DNA of 32,461 nucleotides from Deltaproteobacteria bacterium (lineage in GTDB: Bacteria; Bdellovibrionota; Bacteriovoracia; Bacteriovoracales; Bacteriovoracaceae), in NCBI GenBank assembly GCA_006226755.1, contig SBGE01000042.1, positions 1 through 32,461 on the forward strand. The letters run 5' to 3'. Positions 22,255-29,849 of this stretch are shown one piece after another. How positions within the stretch are numbered: position 1 is the stretch's first letter; every line of letters begins with the position of its first letter. A program made the position numbers and the translations under genes. The notes beneath the pieces were generated by a model, which searched no databases, was not told where the DNA came from, and saw only the letters and a list, made by a program, of their open reading frames with translations.

Positions 22255-23895
22255 TTATCTCACTTGAAGCTTAAGGCTTGGGTCACCTTGAAGGTGATAC
22301 CATTTCAAATTCTCCGTCGAGGCATTTCGATCATCGTAATTTTGAATAAGATACATTTGACCAGCAAGAAGAACCTCTCCTAATGTTTGATTTGGATTAG
22401 CAGCAACTGTTTCACTCACTCCACGGGCCATTATTGCAGGTGGATGCCAAGAAATATCAACAGACCCACCATAAAAAGCAACTGCTCCAACTGGTTGACC
22501 ATTGTTTGTCGTATTCATGAATCTTTCACCTAATCTATTATCGAGTTTAAAACGACCATTCTGACAAGCGACATCAACAATAACTGGCTTAACCAGACCT
22601 GGATTGATCGATCTTATGTCATTTGTATCATATTCACGACTCTTTACAGAAATCCACGAAGGGCCTGAACCATGTCCAATATAATTCACCCACATCAAAC
22701 CTTGGTTGAAAGCTCTATTTATGGTTTCAGGTGTTGAATCATTATTTGCCTGAAAAACGTTAACGATTTCAGCGTTGAAACTTCGTTGGAATGGTGAAGT
22801 AAATTGATTAGTATATTCAACATCAGTTGGATTCCAACCTTCATCACTGGCAATACCAAGCATTCTTCCCATTCCATTACTGTTTGACCAAGAACGAGTT
22901 TCATATTCAATGGTTTTTGCAATTTGATTTTGTACATCATCAACAGAAGCAGCTGTCATTCTCCCGTAAAGTACATCCGGAATATTGTCACTGTTGCCAC
23001 TCATGGTGAAATAACCCAAATCACTTGGAGTATTAGGATCATTACTTGTAGTGACGTAATCAGTTGGAAAGAGTTCTTCATGTCCAACAATTAAGGCGTA
23101 ATCAAAATTTTCTTTCTTATAAAGCTTATGAATGCTTTTCTTTATTGAATTGTAATCACTTCCTAGATCTTCCATCGAAACCAGTTTCATTTCATAACCT
23201 TGAGATGATTTATGGTTGATGAACGCCGAGAGTGCTCCATGGAATTCGTTAGGTGAGAAAATTACATATTTTTTCCCTTTTGCAGTAACTTCTTTAAAAG
23301 AGAATGTGTCTGTGCTTTTGTTTTTATTTTGAATGGAGACTCTCAATTCAGGGTAAGCATAAAGGGAGTTTTCACGGTATTGAAATGGAGTGAAAACGAC
23401 ATGAGTCAGAGGCGTTCCACGATAGTCGCCAACGTAAACCACTTTTTGAATCAGTTTTCCTGAATTTTTGAAGGCTTCCTGGTCAAAAGAAAAAGGAATT
23501 TCCTTTTCATCTTTTTCACAACGACATGGTGCCTTCTGATATGGGGCCGGAGTTACATCTACTTTGTACTCACTTCCCTTGATCATTTCAAAACTAAACT
23601 CTGATGGATGTCCTACAAGAAGCATTGAATAAAAAGGAAGTTCTGGTGCTCCTACTTTGTGTGTTGTTTCCAAACCTTGAACCTTAAGGGATTCAAATCC
23701 ATCATTATAAGGAACACGCTGAGCGGCCTTGTTGGTTACAAGCGAGTTGATCGCAAACTGAACTGTCAATTGACCACTCTTTTGTCTCTCTAATGAGACA
23801 ACCTCTCCACGATTTTTTACTGTTTTAAAATGATAAACACCGGCCTCTAGCGTGGTGGCCATTAAAAAGCCAAGAAGTAGCCATAGTTTGTTCAT
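22255..23895 (-). CDS. Exported C25-family (gingipain-like) cysteine protease
   Basis: A 546-residue exported protein. A signal peptide (MNKLWLLLGFLMATTLEA) is followed by a propeptide-like beta domain (about 20-205), with a Cys pair CRCEKDEKE at about 124-126, and then the C25 catalytic domain (about 210-546). The catalytic His is in YIGHGSGPSW (His408) and the Cys in VDVACQNGRF (Cys444), the two gingipain catalytic motifs. The protein ends with WYHLQGDPSLKLQVR, the usual end of the C25 domain; no type IX sorting domain follows. ATG 23895 is preferred to 23904 because AAGGA then has proper spacing. It probably acts in the periplasm or outside, for example on prey proteins; this is inference. 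Confidence 0.88.
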   Translation of the reverse strand: MNKLWLLLGFLMATTLEAGVYHFKTVKNRGEVVSLERQKSGQLTVQFAINSLVTNKAAQRVPYNDGFESLKVQGLETTHKVGAPELPFYSMLLVGHPSEFSFEMIKGSEYKVDVTPAPYQKAPCRCEKDEKEIPFSFDQEAFKNSGKLIQKVVYVGDYRGTPLTHVVFTPFQYRENSLYAYPELRVSIQNKNKSTDTFSFKEVTAKGKKYVIFSPNEFHGALSAFINHKSSQGYEMKLVSMEDLGSDYNSIKKSIHKLYKKENFDYALIVGHEELFPTDYVTTSNDPNTPSDLGYFTMSGNSDNIPDVLYGRMTAASVDDVQNQIAKTIEYETRSWSNSNGMGRMLGIASDEGWNPTDVEYTNQFTSPFQRSFNAEIVNVFQANNDSTPETINRAFNQGLMWVNYIGHGSGPSWISVKSREYDTNDIRSINPGLVKPVIVDVACQNGRFKLDNRLGERFMNTTNNGQPVGAVAFYGGSVDISWHPPAIMARGVSETVAANPNQTLGEVLLAGQMYLIQNYDDRNASTENLKWYHLQGDPSLKLQVR

Positions 23896-24031
23896 AAAGG
23901 TCATCCTTGATCTGCAGGTTAATTTTTGTGATTACTTTCTGATCGGGATGCGGCTTGGCGTTGTGAGAAATCTGTCAGTTGGAATACCCGAGAGGCAATT
24001 TATGTCCGGAAGTAAAATTTGCCCCGCGTTA

Positions 24032-24051
24032 TTTTCACAAATTGTGGAAAA
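24032..24051. repeat. Near-palindrome in the gap before phnD
   Basis: CACAA-A-TTGTG with flanking TTTT and GAAAA gives a 20-bp near-symmetric site with one extra base on the right arm. It lies in the 283-nt gap between the divergent C25 and phnD genes, about 38 nt upstream of the phnD -35-like element. It could be an operator. Apart from this and the candidate phnD promoter I see only AT-rich sequence in the gap. Confidence 0.3.
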
Positions 24052-24088
24052 TACGGCATAAAAAAAACTAACCAACTCAATTCTTGAC

Positions 24089-24117
24089 TTAAAACCTCGT
24101 GTCAATCGTGCTATAGA
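24089..24117 (+). promoter_or_regulatory. Candidate promoter of phnD
   Basis: The extended -10 TGCTATAGA (24109-24117) has a 17-nt spaced, weak -35 TTAAAA (24089-24094). The leader would be about 55 nt. Confidence 0.4.
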
Positions 24118-24178
24118 TTCAGAGCTTTGAGATTCAAGTTCAATAGTATAACTATTTGAATATTTTAGGAGTTCATCT

Positions 24179-25084
24179 ATGAAAAAACTGTTCCCATTTG
24201 GAATGGTTGTGATGGCCCTTCTTTTCGCTTCTTGCGTGAAAGAAGACAAGCTAGGTACAACCAACAACCCTGTAAAACTTTACTTTACCCCATCAGTTGA
24301 CTCGGACACTATTGCTTCGAACTCTGATCACTTCATTAAATTTCTTGAGCAAGAAACTGGTTTTGCCTTCAAGACAGGTATTCCAACAAACTACGTTGCT
24401 GTTGTTGAGGCCTTTGGTTCTAGCCGTGCCGACATTGGTGTGATGAACTCTTTTGGTTACATCATGGCAAACAACAAGTACGGAGCGGAAGCGAAACTTA
24501 AAGTGATCAGATACGGTGAAGATCACTATAGAGGACAAATTATCGCTCACGTAGATTCAGGTATCAAAACTGTGAAGGATATCAATGGTAAGAAATTTGC
24601 TTACACTGATCCTTCATCTACTTCAGGATTTATGTTTCCAAAAAAGATTTTGAACGATAACGCTGCAGAGCCATCGAACACAACTTTTGCTATCAAACAT
24701 GACAACGTTGTCACCATGATTTACCAAAGACAAGTTGACGCTGGAGCGACTTACTACTCTCCTCCATCGAAAGATGGTCAAATCAGAGACGCCAGAGCAA
24801 GAGTTAAAACTCAGTTCCCTGATGTTGAAGAAAAAATCAAAATTGTTGAGATTACAGAAGCCATTCCTAACGATCCGTTCGTATTCAGAAAAGATCTTCC
24901 AACTGAAGTTGTGACCAAGTTCATTGCTGCTGTTAAGAAATATCTTACTACTGAAAAAGGTCAGGAAATCTTCAAGAACATCTACTCAGTTGAAGGTGTT
25001 GTTGACGCTACTGATGCCGACTACAATGGTTTGAGAGACATGATCAAGTCAATCAACCTTGATACAGAAAAATTGATCAAATAA
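24179..25084 (+). CDS. phnD: Phosphonate/phosphate-type ABC transporter substrate-binding lipoprotein
   Basis: A 301-residue lipoprotein: the signal peptide ends in LFASC (Cys19), so the binding protein is membrane-tethered. It has the PhnD-family layout: VKLYFTPSVDSDTIASNSDHFIKFLEQETGF, then FGSSRADIGVMNSFGYIM, SSTSGFMFPKKIL and a ligand-lobe ending TDADYNGLRDMIKSI. Family members bind phosphonates, phosphite or related phosphorus compounds. AGGAG lies 7 nt before the ATG. It is followed by phnC after a terminator-like hairpin, an arrangement that would give more binding protein than permease. No phosphonate lyase genes are visible, so the ligand is uncertain. Confidence 0.88.
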   Translation: MKKLFPFGMVVMALLFASCVKEDKLGTTNNPVKLYFTPSVDSDTIASNSDHFIKFLEQETGFAFKTGIPTNYVAVVEAFGSSRADIGVMNSFGYIMANNKYGAEAKLKVIRYGEDHYRGQIIAHVDSGIKTVKDINGKKFAYTDPSSTSGFMFPKKILNDNAAEPSNTTFAIKHDNVVTMIYQRQVDAGATYYSPPSKDGQIRDARARVKTQFPDVEEKIKIVEITEAIPNDPFVFRKDLPTEVVTKFIAAVKKYLTTEKGQEIFKNIYSVEGVVDATDADYNGLRDMIKSINLDTEKLIK

Positions 25085-25105
25085 TCAGTTATAAATTGAT
25101 AAGCG

Positions 25106-25137
25106 GGCTCCTTTTACACGAAGGAGCCTTTTTTTTT
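25106..25137 (+). terminator. Terminator hairpin between phnD and phnC
   Basis: GGCTCCTT and AAGGAGCC form a perfect 8-bp stem with a 7-nt loop and then nine T. It lies 21 nt after the phnD stop and 11 nt before phnC. It is probably a partial terminator that lowers expression of the downstream genes. Confidence 0.9.
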
Positions 25138-25148
25138 GAGAGACACGT

Positions 25149-25907
25149 ATGCTTGAAGTCAGAAATCTACAAAAAGTTTATGACAACGGAACACACGCTC
25201 TAAAGGGTGTGTCTTTTGATGTCAAACAAGGTGAGTTCCTTGTTGTAATCGGTCTATCCGGTTCAGGGAAGTCTACTCTTCTTCGTTGTATCAACCGACT
25301 CCATGATCCAACTAGCGGTGCCGTAAATTTTGAAGGTGAAGATATCACAAAACTTAGAGGTGCCAGAATCAGATCAGTAAGAAGTCGAATTGGAATGATT
25401 TTCCAGCACTTCAATCTTATTCCAAGAAGAACTGTTCTCACCAATGTTCTCTCTGGAAGTCTTTCAAAGACAAGCGTTCTTAAGTCTATTCTTGGAATGT
25501 GGCCTGAAGAAGATAAGATTAAGGCCAAGCAGTACATTGATATCGTCGGGTTAACTGGAAAAGAAAATATCCGTGCCGACAATCTTTCTGGTGGGCAACA
25601 GCAAAGAGTCGCTATTGCGAGAGCTTTGATGCAAAACCCGAAAATTCTTTTGGCCGATGAACCGGTTGCTTCACTTGACCCTGCAACCTCACACTCGGTC
25701 ATGCAATATCTTAAAAAAGTAAATGAAGAACTTGGAGTGACAGTCATTTGTAACCTTCACTTCCTCTCTTTGGTTCGCCAGTACGCCTCAAGAGTGATCG
25801 CTCTTAAAGGTGGAGAACTTATCTATGAAGGGAAACCCCTGGATATAGATGAGAACTGGTTTAAAACAATCTACGGTGAAGAAGCTGTAGAAGTGACAAT
25901 TAACTAA
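25149..25907 (+). CDS. phnC: ABC transporter ATP-binding protein (PhnC type)
   Basis: A 252-residue ATPase. Walker A is GLSGSGKST (35-43), the Q-loop is in IFQHFNL (85-91), the signature is LSGGQQQR (146-153), Walker B is ILLADEP (166-172) with the D-loop SLDPA, and the H-loop His is in CNLHFLSL. The IFQHFNLIPRRTVLTNV stretch and HFLSLVRQYASRVIALKGG are typical of PhnC. It powers import together with PhnE. The downstream phnE begins after a 16-nt gap, so it shares one transcript with it. Confidence 0.92.
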   Translation: MLEVRNLQKVYDNGTHALKGVSFDVKQGEFLVVIGLSGSGKSTLLRCINRLHDPTSGAVNFEGEDITKLRGARIRSVRSRIGMIFQHFNLIPRRTVLTNVLSGSLSKTSVLKSILGMWPEEDKIKAKQYIDIVGLTGKENIRADNLSGGQQQRVAIARALMQNPKILLADEPVASLDPATSHSVMQYLKKVNEELGVTVICNLHFLSLVRQYASRVIALKGGELIYEGKPLDIDENWFKTIYGEEAVEVTIN

Positions 25908-25923
25908 GATTGGAGAAATTGAC

Positions 25924-26994
25924 ATGTCAGCGAATACACCAGCATTAGAAAACAAAAAAACGATGGGTATGGGACAGATGAAGTCTGTTATCCTTGCCCT
26001 TCTCCTTGATACCTTCCTGTGGACATATGTTTCACTTGTTCTCTACAAAATCATTTATGAAAAAATGATTCTTGGGTTGAGGTTTCCAGATTTTACTTGG
26101 AACCAACCTATTACGGCCTTGGTTGTCGGTGGTCTCATCACCCTCGCCCTCTTTTTTACAAAATTCTCTATCGGTCGTGCGACTCAAGGTCTCTATGATC
26201 TCGATGAAAACAAGTCGATCATGAAAGAACCTTTTACTCTTCTAGGTCTTTTCATTGTCTTTTTGACTTTCATTGCGGGACTTTATGTTTCTCAAATTTC
26301 AATTAGAGAATTTCTAAGCCAGTCTGGTTTGACAGGAGCCAGAAGAATTTTCACGGCCCTTTTCCAACCAAACCTTGGAATACTTGAACCCGCTCTTTTT
26401 GCTGCTGTAGAGACCATTTACATGGCCTTCATCGCAACAACTCTCGCTCTTCCTTTCGCTTTTCTTCTTGGCTTTTTCGCTGCAAGAAACCTGATGAATG
26501 GAAGCCGTTTAGGTCTTGCTATTTATTACATCGTAAGATTTTTCCTAAACCTAACAAGATCAATTGAGCCTCTTGTTTGGGCGATTATTTTTTCTGTTTG
26601 GGTTGGAATTGGTCCTTTTGCCGGGATGCTTGCTTTGATGATTCACTCAATTTCGTCATTAGCAAAACTCTATTCTGAACAAATTGAAAACATTTCTAAT
26701 GGACCAATTGAGGCCATCACAGCGACTGGTGCTCACCCAGTTCAAGTCATCTGGTTTGGTGTTGTACCTCAAATCGTTCTTCCCTATCTTTCATTCACAA
26801 TCTATCGTTGGGACATTAACGTGAGAATGGCGACTGTTATTGGTCTAGTTGGTGGTGGTGGGATCGGTACCATGCTTATGCAATACCAAGGTCTCGCTAA
26901 GTGGAATGAAGTCGGACTACTTGTTATTGTCATCGCTTCAGTTGTCTGGGTGATGGACTACGCTTCTTCAAAAATCAGGGAAGCTATCAAGTAA
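25924..26994 (+). CDS. phnE: ABC transporter permease (PhnE type)
   Basis: A 356-residue inner-membrane permease, longer than most PhnE (about 260-290) because of an N-terminal extension with extra helices. Segments visible include about 20-45, 65-82, 100-123, 160-190, 205-235, then 270 onward. The cytoplasmic EAA loop reads EAITATGAHPVQVIWFGVVPQ, which couples to PhnC. The C-terminal part (GLVGGGGIGTMLMQ) is the conserved PhnE sequence. TTGGAGA precedes the ATG. One permease gene is present, so a homodimer is likely. Confidence 0.88.
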   Translation: MSANTPALENKKTMGMGQMKSVILALLLDTFLWTYVSLVLYKIIYEKMILGLRFPDFTWNQPITALVVGGLITLALFFTKFSIGRATQGLYDLDENKSIMKEPFTLLGLFIVFLTFIAGLYVSQISIREFLSQSGLTGARRIFTALFQPNLGILEPALFAAVETIYMAFIATTLALPFAFLLGFFAARNLMNGSRLGLAIYYIVRFFLNLTRSIEPLVWAIIFSVWVGIGPFAGMLALMIHSISSLAKLYSEQIENISNGPIEAITATGAHPVQVIWFGVVPQIVLPYLSFTIYRWDINVRMATVIGLVGGGGIGTMLMQYQGLAKWNEVGLLVIVIASVVWVMDYASSKIREAIK

Positions 26995-26995
26995 A

Positions 26996-27577
26996 ATGGG
27001 TCTGATGTACATCATGCCGGTTTCTGAAAAAGAAATCGATCGCATCGAAATCAATGAAACAAAAGACGGTAAGTCCATAACTTTAAAAAGTTATGGGCTT
27101 CCGCTGATTTTTTGGGGTTACCTCGCAGGTATCCTAGTCGTTTTATTTGCAATGGGACTCGCTATCAAAGGCCCAATGTTAAAAATGCTTCAGATGGATG
27201 ACCCAATCAATCACGCCTTGGCATGGATTGTCTTTGCTACCATTTTGGCCATCCCACTCACCCTTCTTGGTTTTCTCTTTTATGAAAAGTTGATCACCAA
27301 GGTTGGAACAAAGCTGACTGTTACTCACCGACTTTTTTGGATACCTGTCTATAAAAAATGTTTTGAACTAAAGAAAAATGATTCACTTTACGTCGAACAT
27401 TTCCTCGACTCACCTAATATGGCCAAGCTTGAGGGAAAACAAGAACTTAGAGCTTTTCAAAATCAGGGATATTACAATCTTCACGCAGAACTCAGTTCAA
27501 ACAAATTTATTTTAATTGACCGTCACTCAAGACGAGCTGATTTAAATAAACTGTCCGAAATTCTATCGAGATATTAA
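26996..27577 (+). CDS. Small membrane protein with two helices
   Basis: A 193-residue protein beginning 1 nt after the phnE stop. It has two hydrophobic helices (about 38-60 and 77-98), a charged N terminus (EKEIDRIEINETKDGKS) and a C-terminal soluble domain (YKKCFELKKNDSLYVEH..., DRHSRRADLNKLSEIL). The overall layout recalls PH-like bacterial membrane proteins, but I cannot assign it. Internal ATGs at 27005 and 27014 could also be starts since no good ribosome site is visible; coupling to phnE is likely. Possibly an accessory protein of the transporter. Confidence 0.75.
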   Translation: MGLMYIMPVSEKEIDRIEINETKDGKSITLKSYGLPLIFWGYLAGILVVLFAMGLAIKGPMLKMLQMDDPINHALAWIVFATILAIPLTLLGFLFYEKLITKVGTKLTVTHRLFWIPVYKKCFELKKNDSLYVEHFLDSPNMAKLEGKQELRAFQNQGYYNLHAELSSNKFILIDRHSRRADLNKLSEILSRY

Positions 27578-27734
27578 GAACTTACAAAAATTTTCCTCTC
27601 AATATTGGCAGATTTTTGCGAGATTCATAAAGTAGTGAATATCCGAAACAGAAAAACCTACCCACTAACCCCTCAAATTTGTACAGAAATGCTTTCAAAG
27701 CTTAAGAAACAGTCATTTAGGACCGATACGATTC

Positions 27735-27740
27735 TATAAT
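27735..27740 (+). promoter_or_regulatory. Possible -10 element upstream of the first FN3 lipoprotein
   Basis: A perfect TATAAT (27735-27740) lies 37 nt before the GTG at 27778, but no -35 or TGn extension is visible. The remaining 200-nt gap shows only a short GCTTT-C-AAAGC hairpin near 27691 and no terminator. Confidence 0.3.
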
Positions 27741-27777
27741 TTACCAATATGCGCAAAAGGTAAAAAGTAGGACGTAA

Positions 27778-29838
27778 GTGATTGTGAACAAAAACAAAAC
27801 CACATCATTTCTGAAAAGACTCAACAAAGAATTCTTCTTTGTAGCTTTTCTGTTTTTGTTTGCCTCATGTGTAGGAACGATCGATGACAAAAACCCCGAC
27901 ACAACCAAAGGCTCAGAAGCAGGAAGTGCATTGGTTTTCTTTAACGGAATCAATAAAGCTGAACCTGTTTCAGATGAAAAGATTAATGTCTTTTTCGAAC
28001 CGGCCCAAGGGAGTGCTCAAGATCTAACTTACCTCGTAAGTTATGACGGTCTTGCCGTTCCATTTAGTTATCCTGCAACGCTTTTAAGACCTGAGTACAA
28101 CGGGCTTTTGAAAGTAACTATTGCAGGATTAAGTATTAATACTGACTACAACTTTCAAGTTCAAGTGAGAAATAAACTTGGACAAACTTCCAAAAACGAC
28201 AAGTCTGTAAAAGTCAGAACCTTTTCAAACAGAACTGCAAGATTTCAAGGAATCAAGTCCGTTAAAAACTTGTCTGGTGTCGATGGTCGATATGCAGTCA
28301 GAGTTGAATGGACAGCTGCTGATGATTCAGGAAAGACACTCAAAGAACCTAGAGATCCAATCAATTATGAAATTGTTCTTCTTAGAAAATTAAAAGAGAC
28401 AGATTCTTCTGCTCAAACAGCAGATCCTTCGCAGTTTGATAATAAATCTCTTCCAAACGAAGTAAGAAAAGAAATTATCGTTAGTTCTGATAAGCTCTTT
28501 CACCAAGTGAATGGACTTGAATCAGGAACTGAATACTACGTACGTGTACGTTGTACACACGATGAATTTTCAGATAACTCAACTAACCCTCTCTATAAGC
28601 GAGAAGAAAACACCAACTATAAAGAGATTAAAACCCTCAGTTCAAATGGTGACCCTCTTGAATTTGACCAGGATTCACTCACATTTATTTCAGATCAAGG
28701 GCCATCAGGTCTAAACTCATTCAACCTAACTTGGGATCCGGCCAAAGGATCATTTGATCATTATAGAATTTATTATCGTGAGTTCACTCCTGATAATACT
28801 CAATGGCCGACTACTGAAGTATTTAGCTCTTATTATGGTGGATTTCCTAAAGATCAATTACTACCTATTTGTAATGGTGCAGATCCAAGACTAGGTAAAG
28901 AGTATTGGAAGTGTCAAAAAGAAGAATTCTCAGCTTCAACTGCGACTTTGACAGACCTAAAACCATTTACCAAATATATGGTTCATCTTATTGCCTGTTA
29001 TGAAGCTGATTGTGCACCAAAAGCTCCAAACCCAGCCTTTGATGAATACAACTCTAATACTGATCCAATAACCAATCCAGGTATTGCAAGTTTTTCTGGT
29101 ATAGAAGAAGTCATCAATCCAAAATATTATTGGGCACTTGGTGAAGTTTATTTGAAAGTAACTCCTCCAGACTTAAGTTCAGGTGTTGCCGATGGTCTAT
29201 TGGTTGGAATGCAAGTACAAGATGAAAATGGGGATCTTATCTTTTCAAGTGGCCCAACTGCTGGTGAAATCAATGACTATCAAATCATTAACTCTCCTGA
29301 TGTAGATAACAGTACATCTCCTTATCAAGTACCACCTTTTGATTTTGAAACAACAGAAGAAATTGTTGTAAGAGGTGTAGACCCAACTTCAGACAATACC
29401 TACTGTTTCACAGTTATGCCATTCACTTGGCAAAATGGTTCAGCTGTTGCTTTTAAAGATGGTGCCGTTCAAGAATGCCAGAAGATTGTCATTCAACCTC
29501 CAACATTGAGCCAATTTCAAGGTTTCACCGGTTATCAAATCAATACTAATGATAATTCAGTCACACTTAGCTGGAATTCACCAACTGGTGGATTGTATGA
29601 CAAGTTTGTTGTTTGGATTAGAAATGATGGAACTCAGTTTAATTATTCTGATGTAAATGGAGTGACTAACCCTCCAGAATACTATCGTTTTGAGCTTCCA
29701 TTCTCTGCTAGAACTTTTACAGCACCATTTTTAACACCTGGTAATTACCAGTTTGGAATATTAACTCAGTTTAGTGGAACAGGACAGTACTCAGAACCTT
29801 ATCCTGCTTCAATACAAACAATTACTATCGATCCATAA
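27778..29838 (+). CDS. Large lipoprotein with fibronectin-III-like repeats
   Basis: 686 residues with a lipoprotein signal (LFLFASC, Cys31) followed by CVGTIDDKNPDTTKGSEAG. The mature protein is made of repeated beta domains with FN3 features: a Trp-containing strand (VEWTAADDSG, FNLTWDPAKG, VTLSWNSPTGG), then a Tyr-rich strand and the closing 'L.p.t.Y.v.V' motif (LESGTEYYVRVRC, LKPFTKYMVHLIACY, LTPGNYQFGI). At least four such domains can be seen. It starts at GTG 27778, with AGGA 5 nt upstream. A paralogue begins 11 nt after its stop, so both are expressed together. It is probably tethered at the cell surface or periplasm and may mediate binding or adhesion; this is inferred. Confidence 0.82.
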   Translation: MIVNKNKTTSFLKRLNKEFFFVAFLFLFASCVGTIDDKNPDTTKGSEAGSALVFFNGINKAEPVSDEKINVFFEPAQGSAQDLTYLVSYDGLAVPFSYPATLLRPEYNGLLKVTIAGLSINTDYNFQVQVRNKLGQTSKNDKSVKVRTFSNRTARFQGIKSVKNLSGVDGRYAVRVEWTAADDSGKTLKEPRDPINYEIVLLRKLKETDSSAQTADPSQFDNKSLPNEVRKEIIVSSDKLFHQVNGLESGTEYYVRVRCTHDEFSDNSTNPLYKREENTNYKEIKTLSSNGDPLEFDQDSLTFISDQGPSGLNSFNLTWDPAKGSFDHYRIYYREFTPDNTQWPTTEVFSSYYGGFPKDQLLPICNGADPRLGKEYWKCQKEEFSASTATLTDLKPFTKYMVHLIACYEADCAPKAPNPAFDEYNSNTDPITNPGIASFSGIEEVINPKYYWALGEVYLKVTPPDLSSGVADGLLVGMQVQDENGDLIFSSGPTAGEINDYQIINSPDVDNSTSPYQVPPFDFETTEEIVVRGVDPTSDNTYCFTVMPFTWQNGSAVAFKDGAVQECQKIVIQPPTLSQFQGFTGYQINTNDNSVTLSWNSPTGGLYDKFVVWIRNDGTQFNYSDVNGVTNPPEYYRFELPFSARTFTAPFLTPGNYQFGILTQFSGTGQYSEPYPASIQTITIDP

Positions 29839-29849
29839 GGGAATATAGG

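Noticed and set aside
24100-24105. Perfect minus-strand TTGACA as -35 for the C25 protease gene
   Set aside because: No acceptable -10 hexamer at 16-18 nt, so it is not supported as a promoter.
23932-24267. 111-codon minus-strand frame upstream of phnD
   Set aside because: It covers the phnD start and its promoter region and shows no protein-like features; probably chance.
25178-25747. 189-codon open frame on the minus strand
   Set aside because: It lies entirely antisense to phnC, which has all ABC ATPase motifs; the translation has no recognisable domain and is a shadow.
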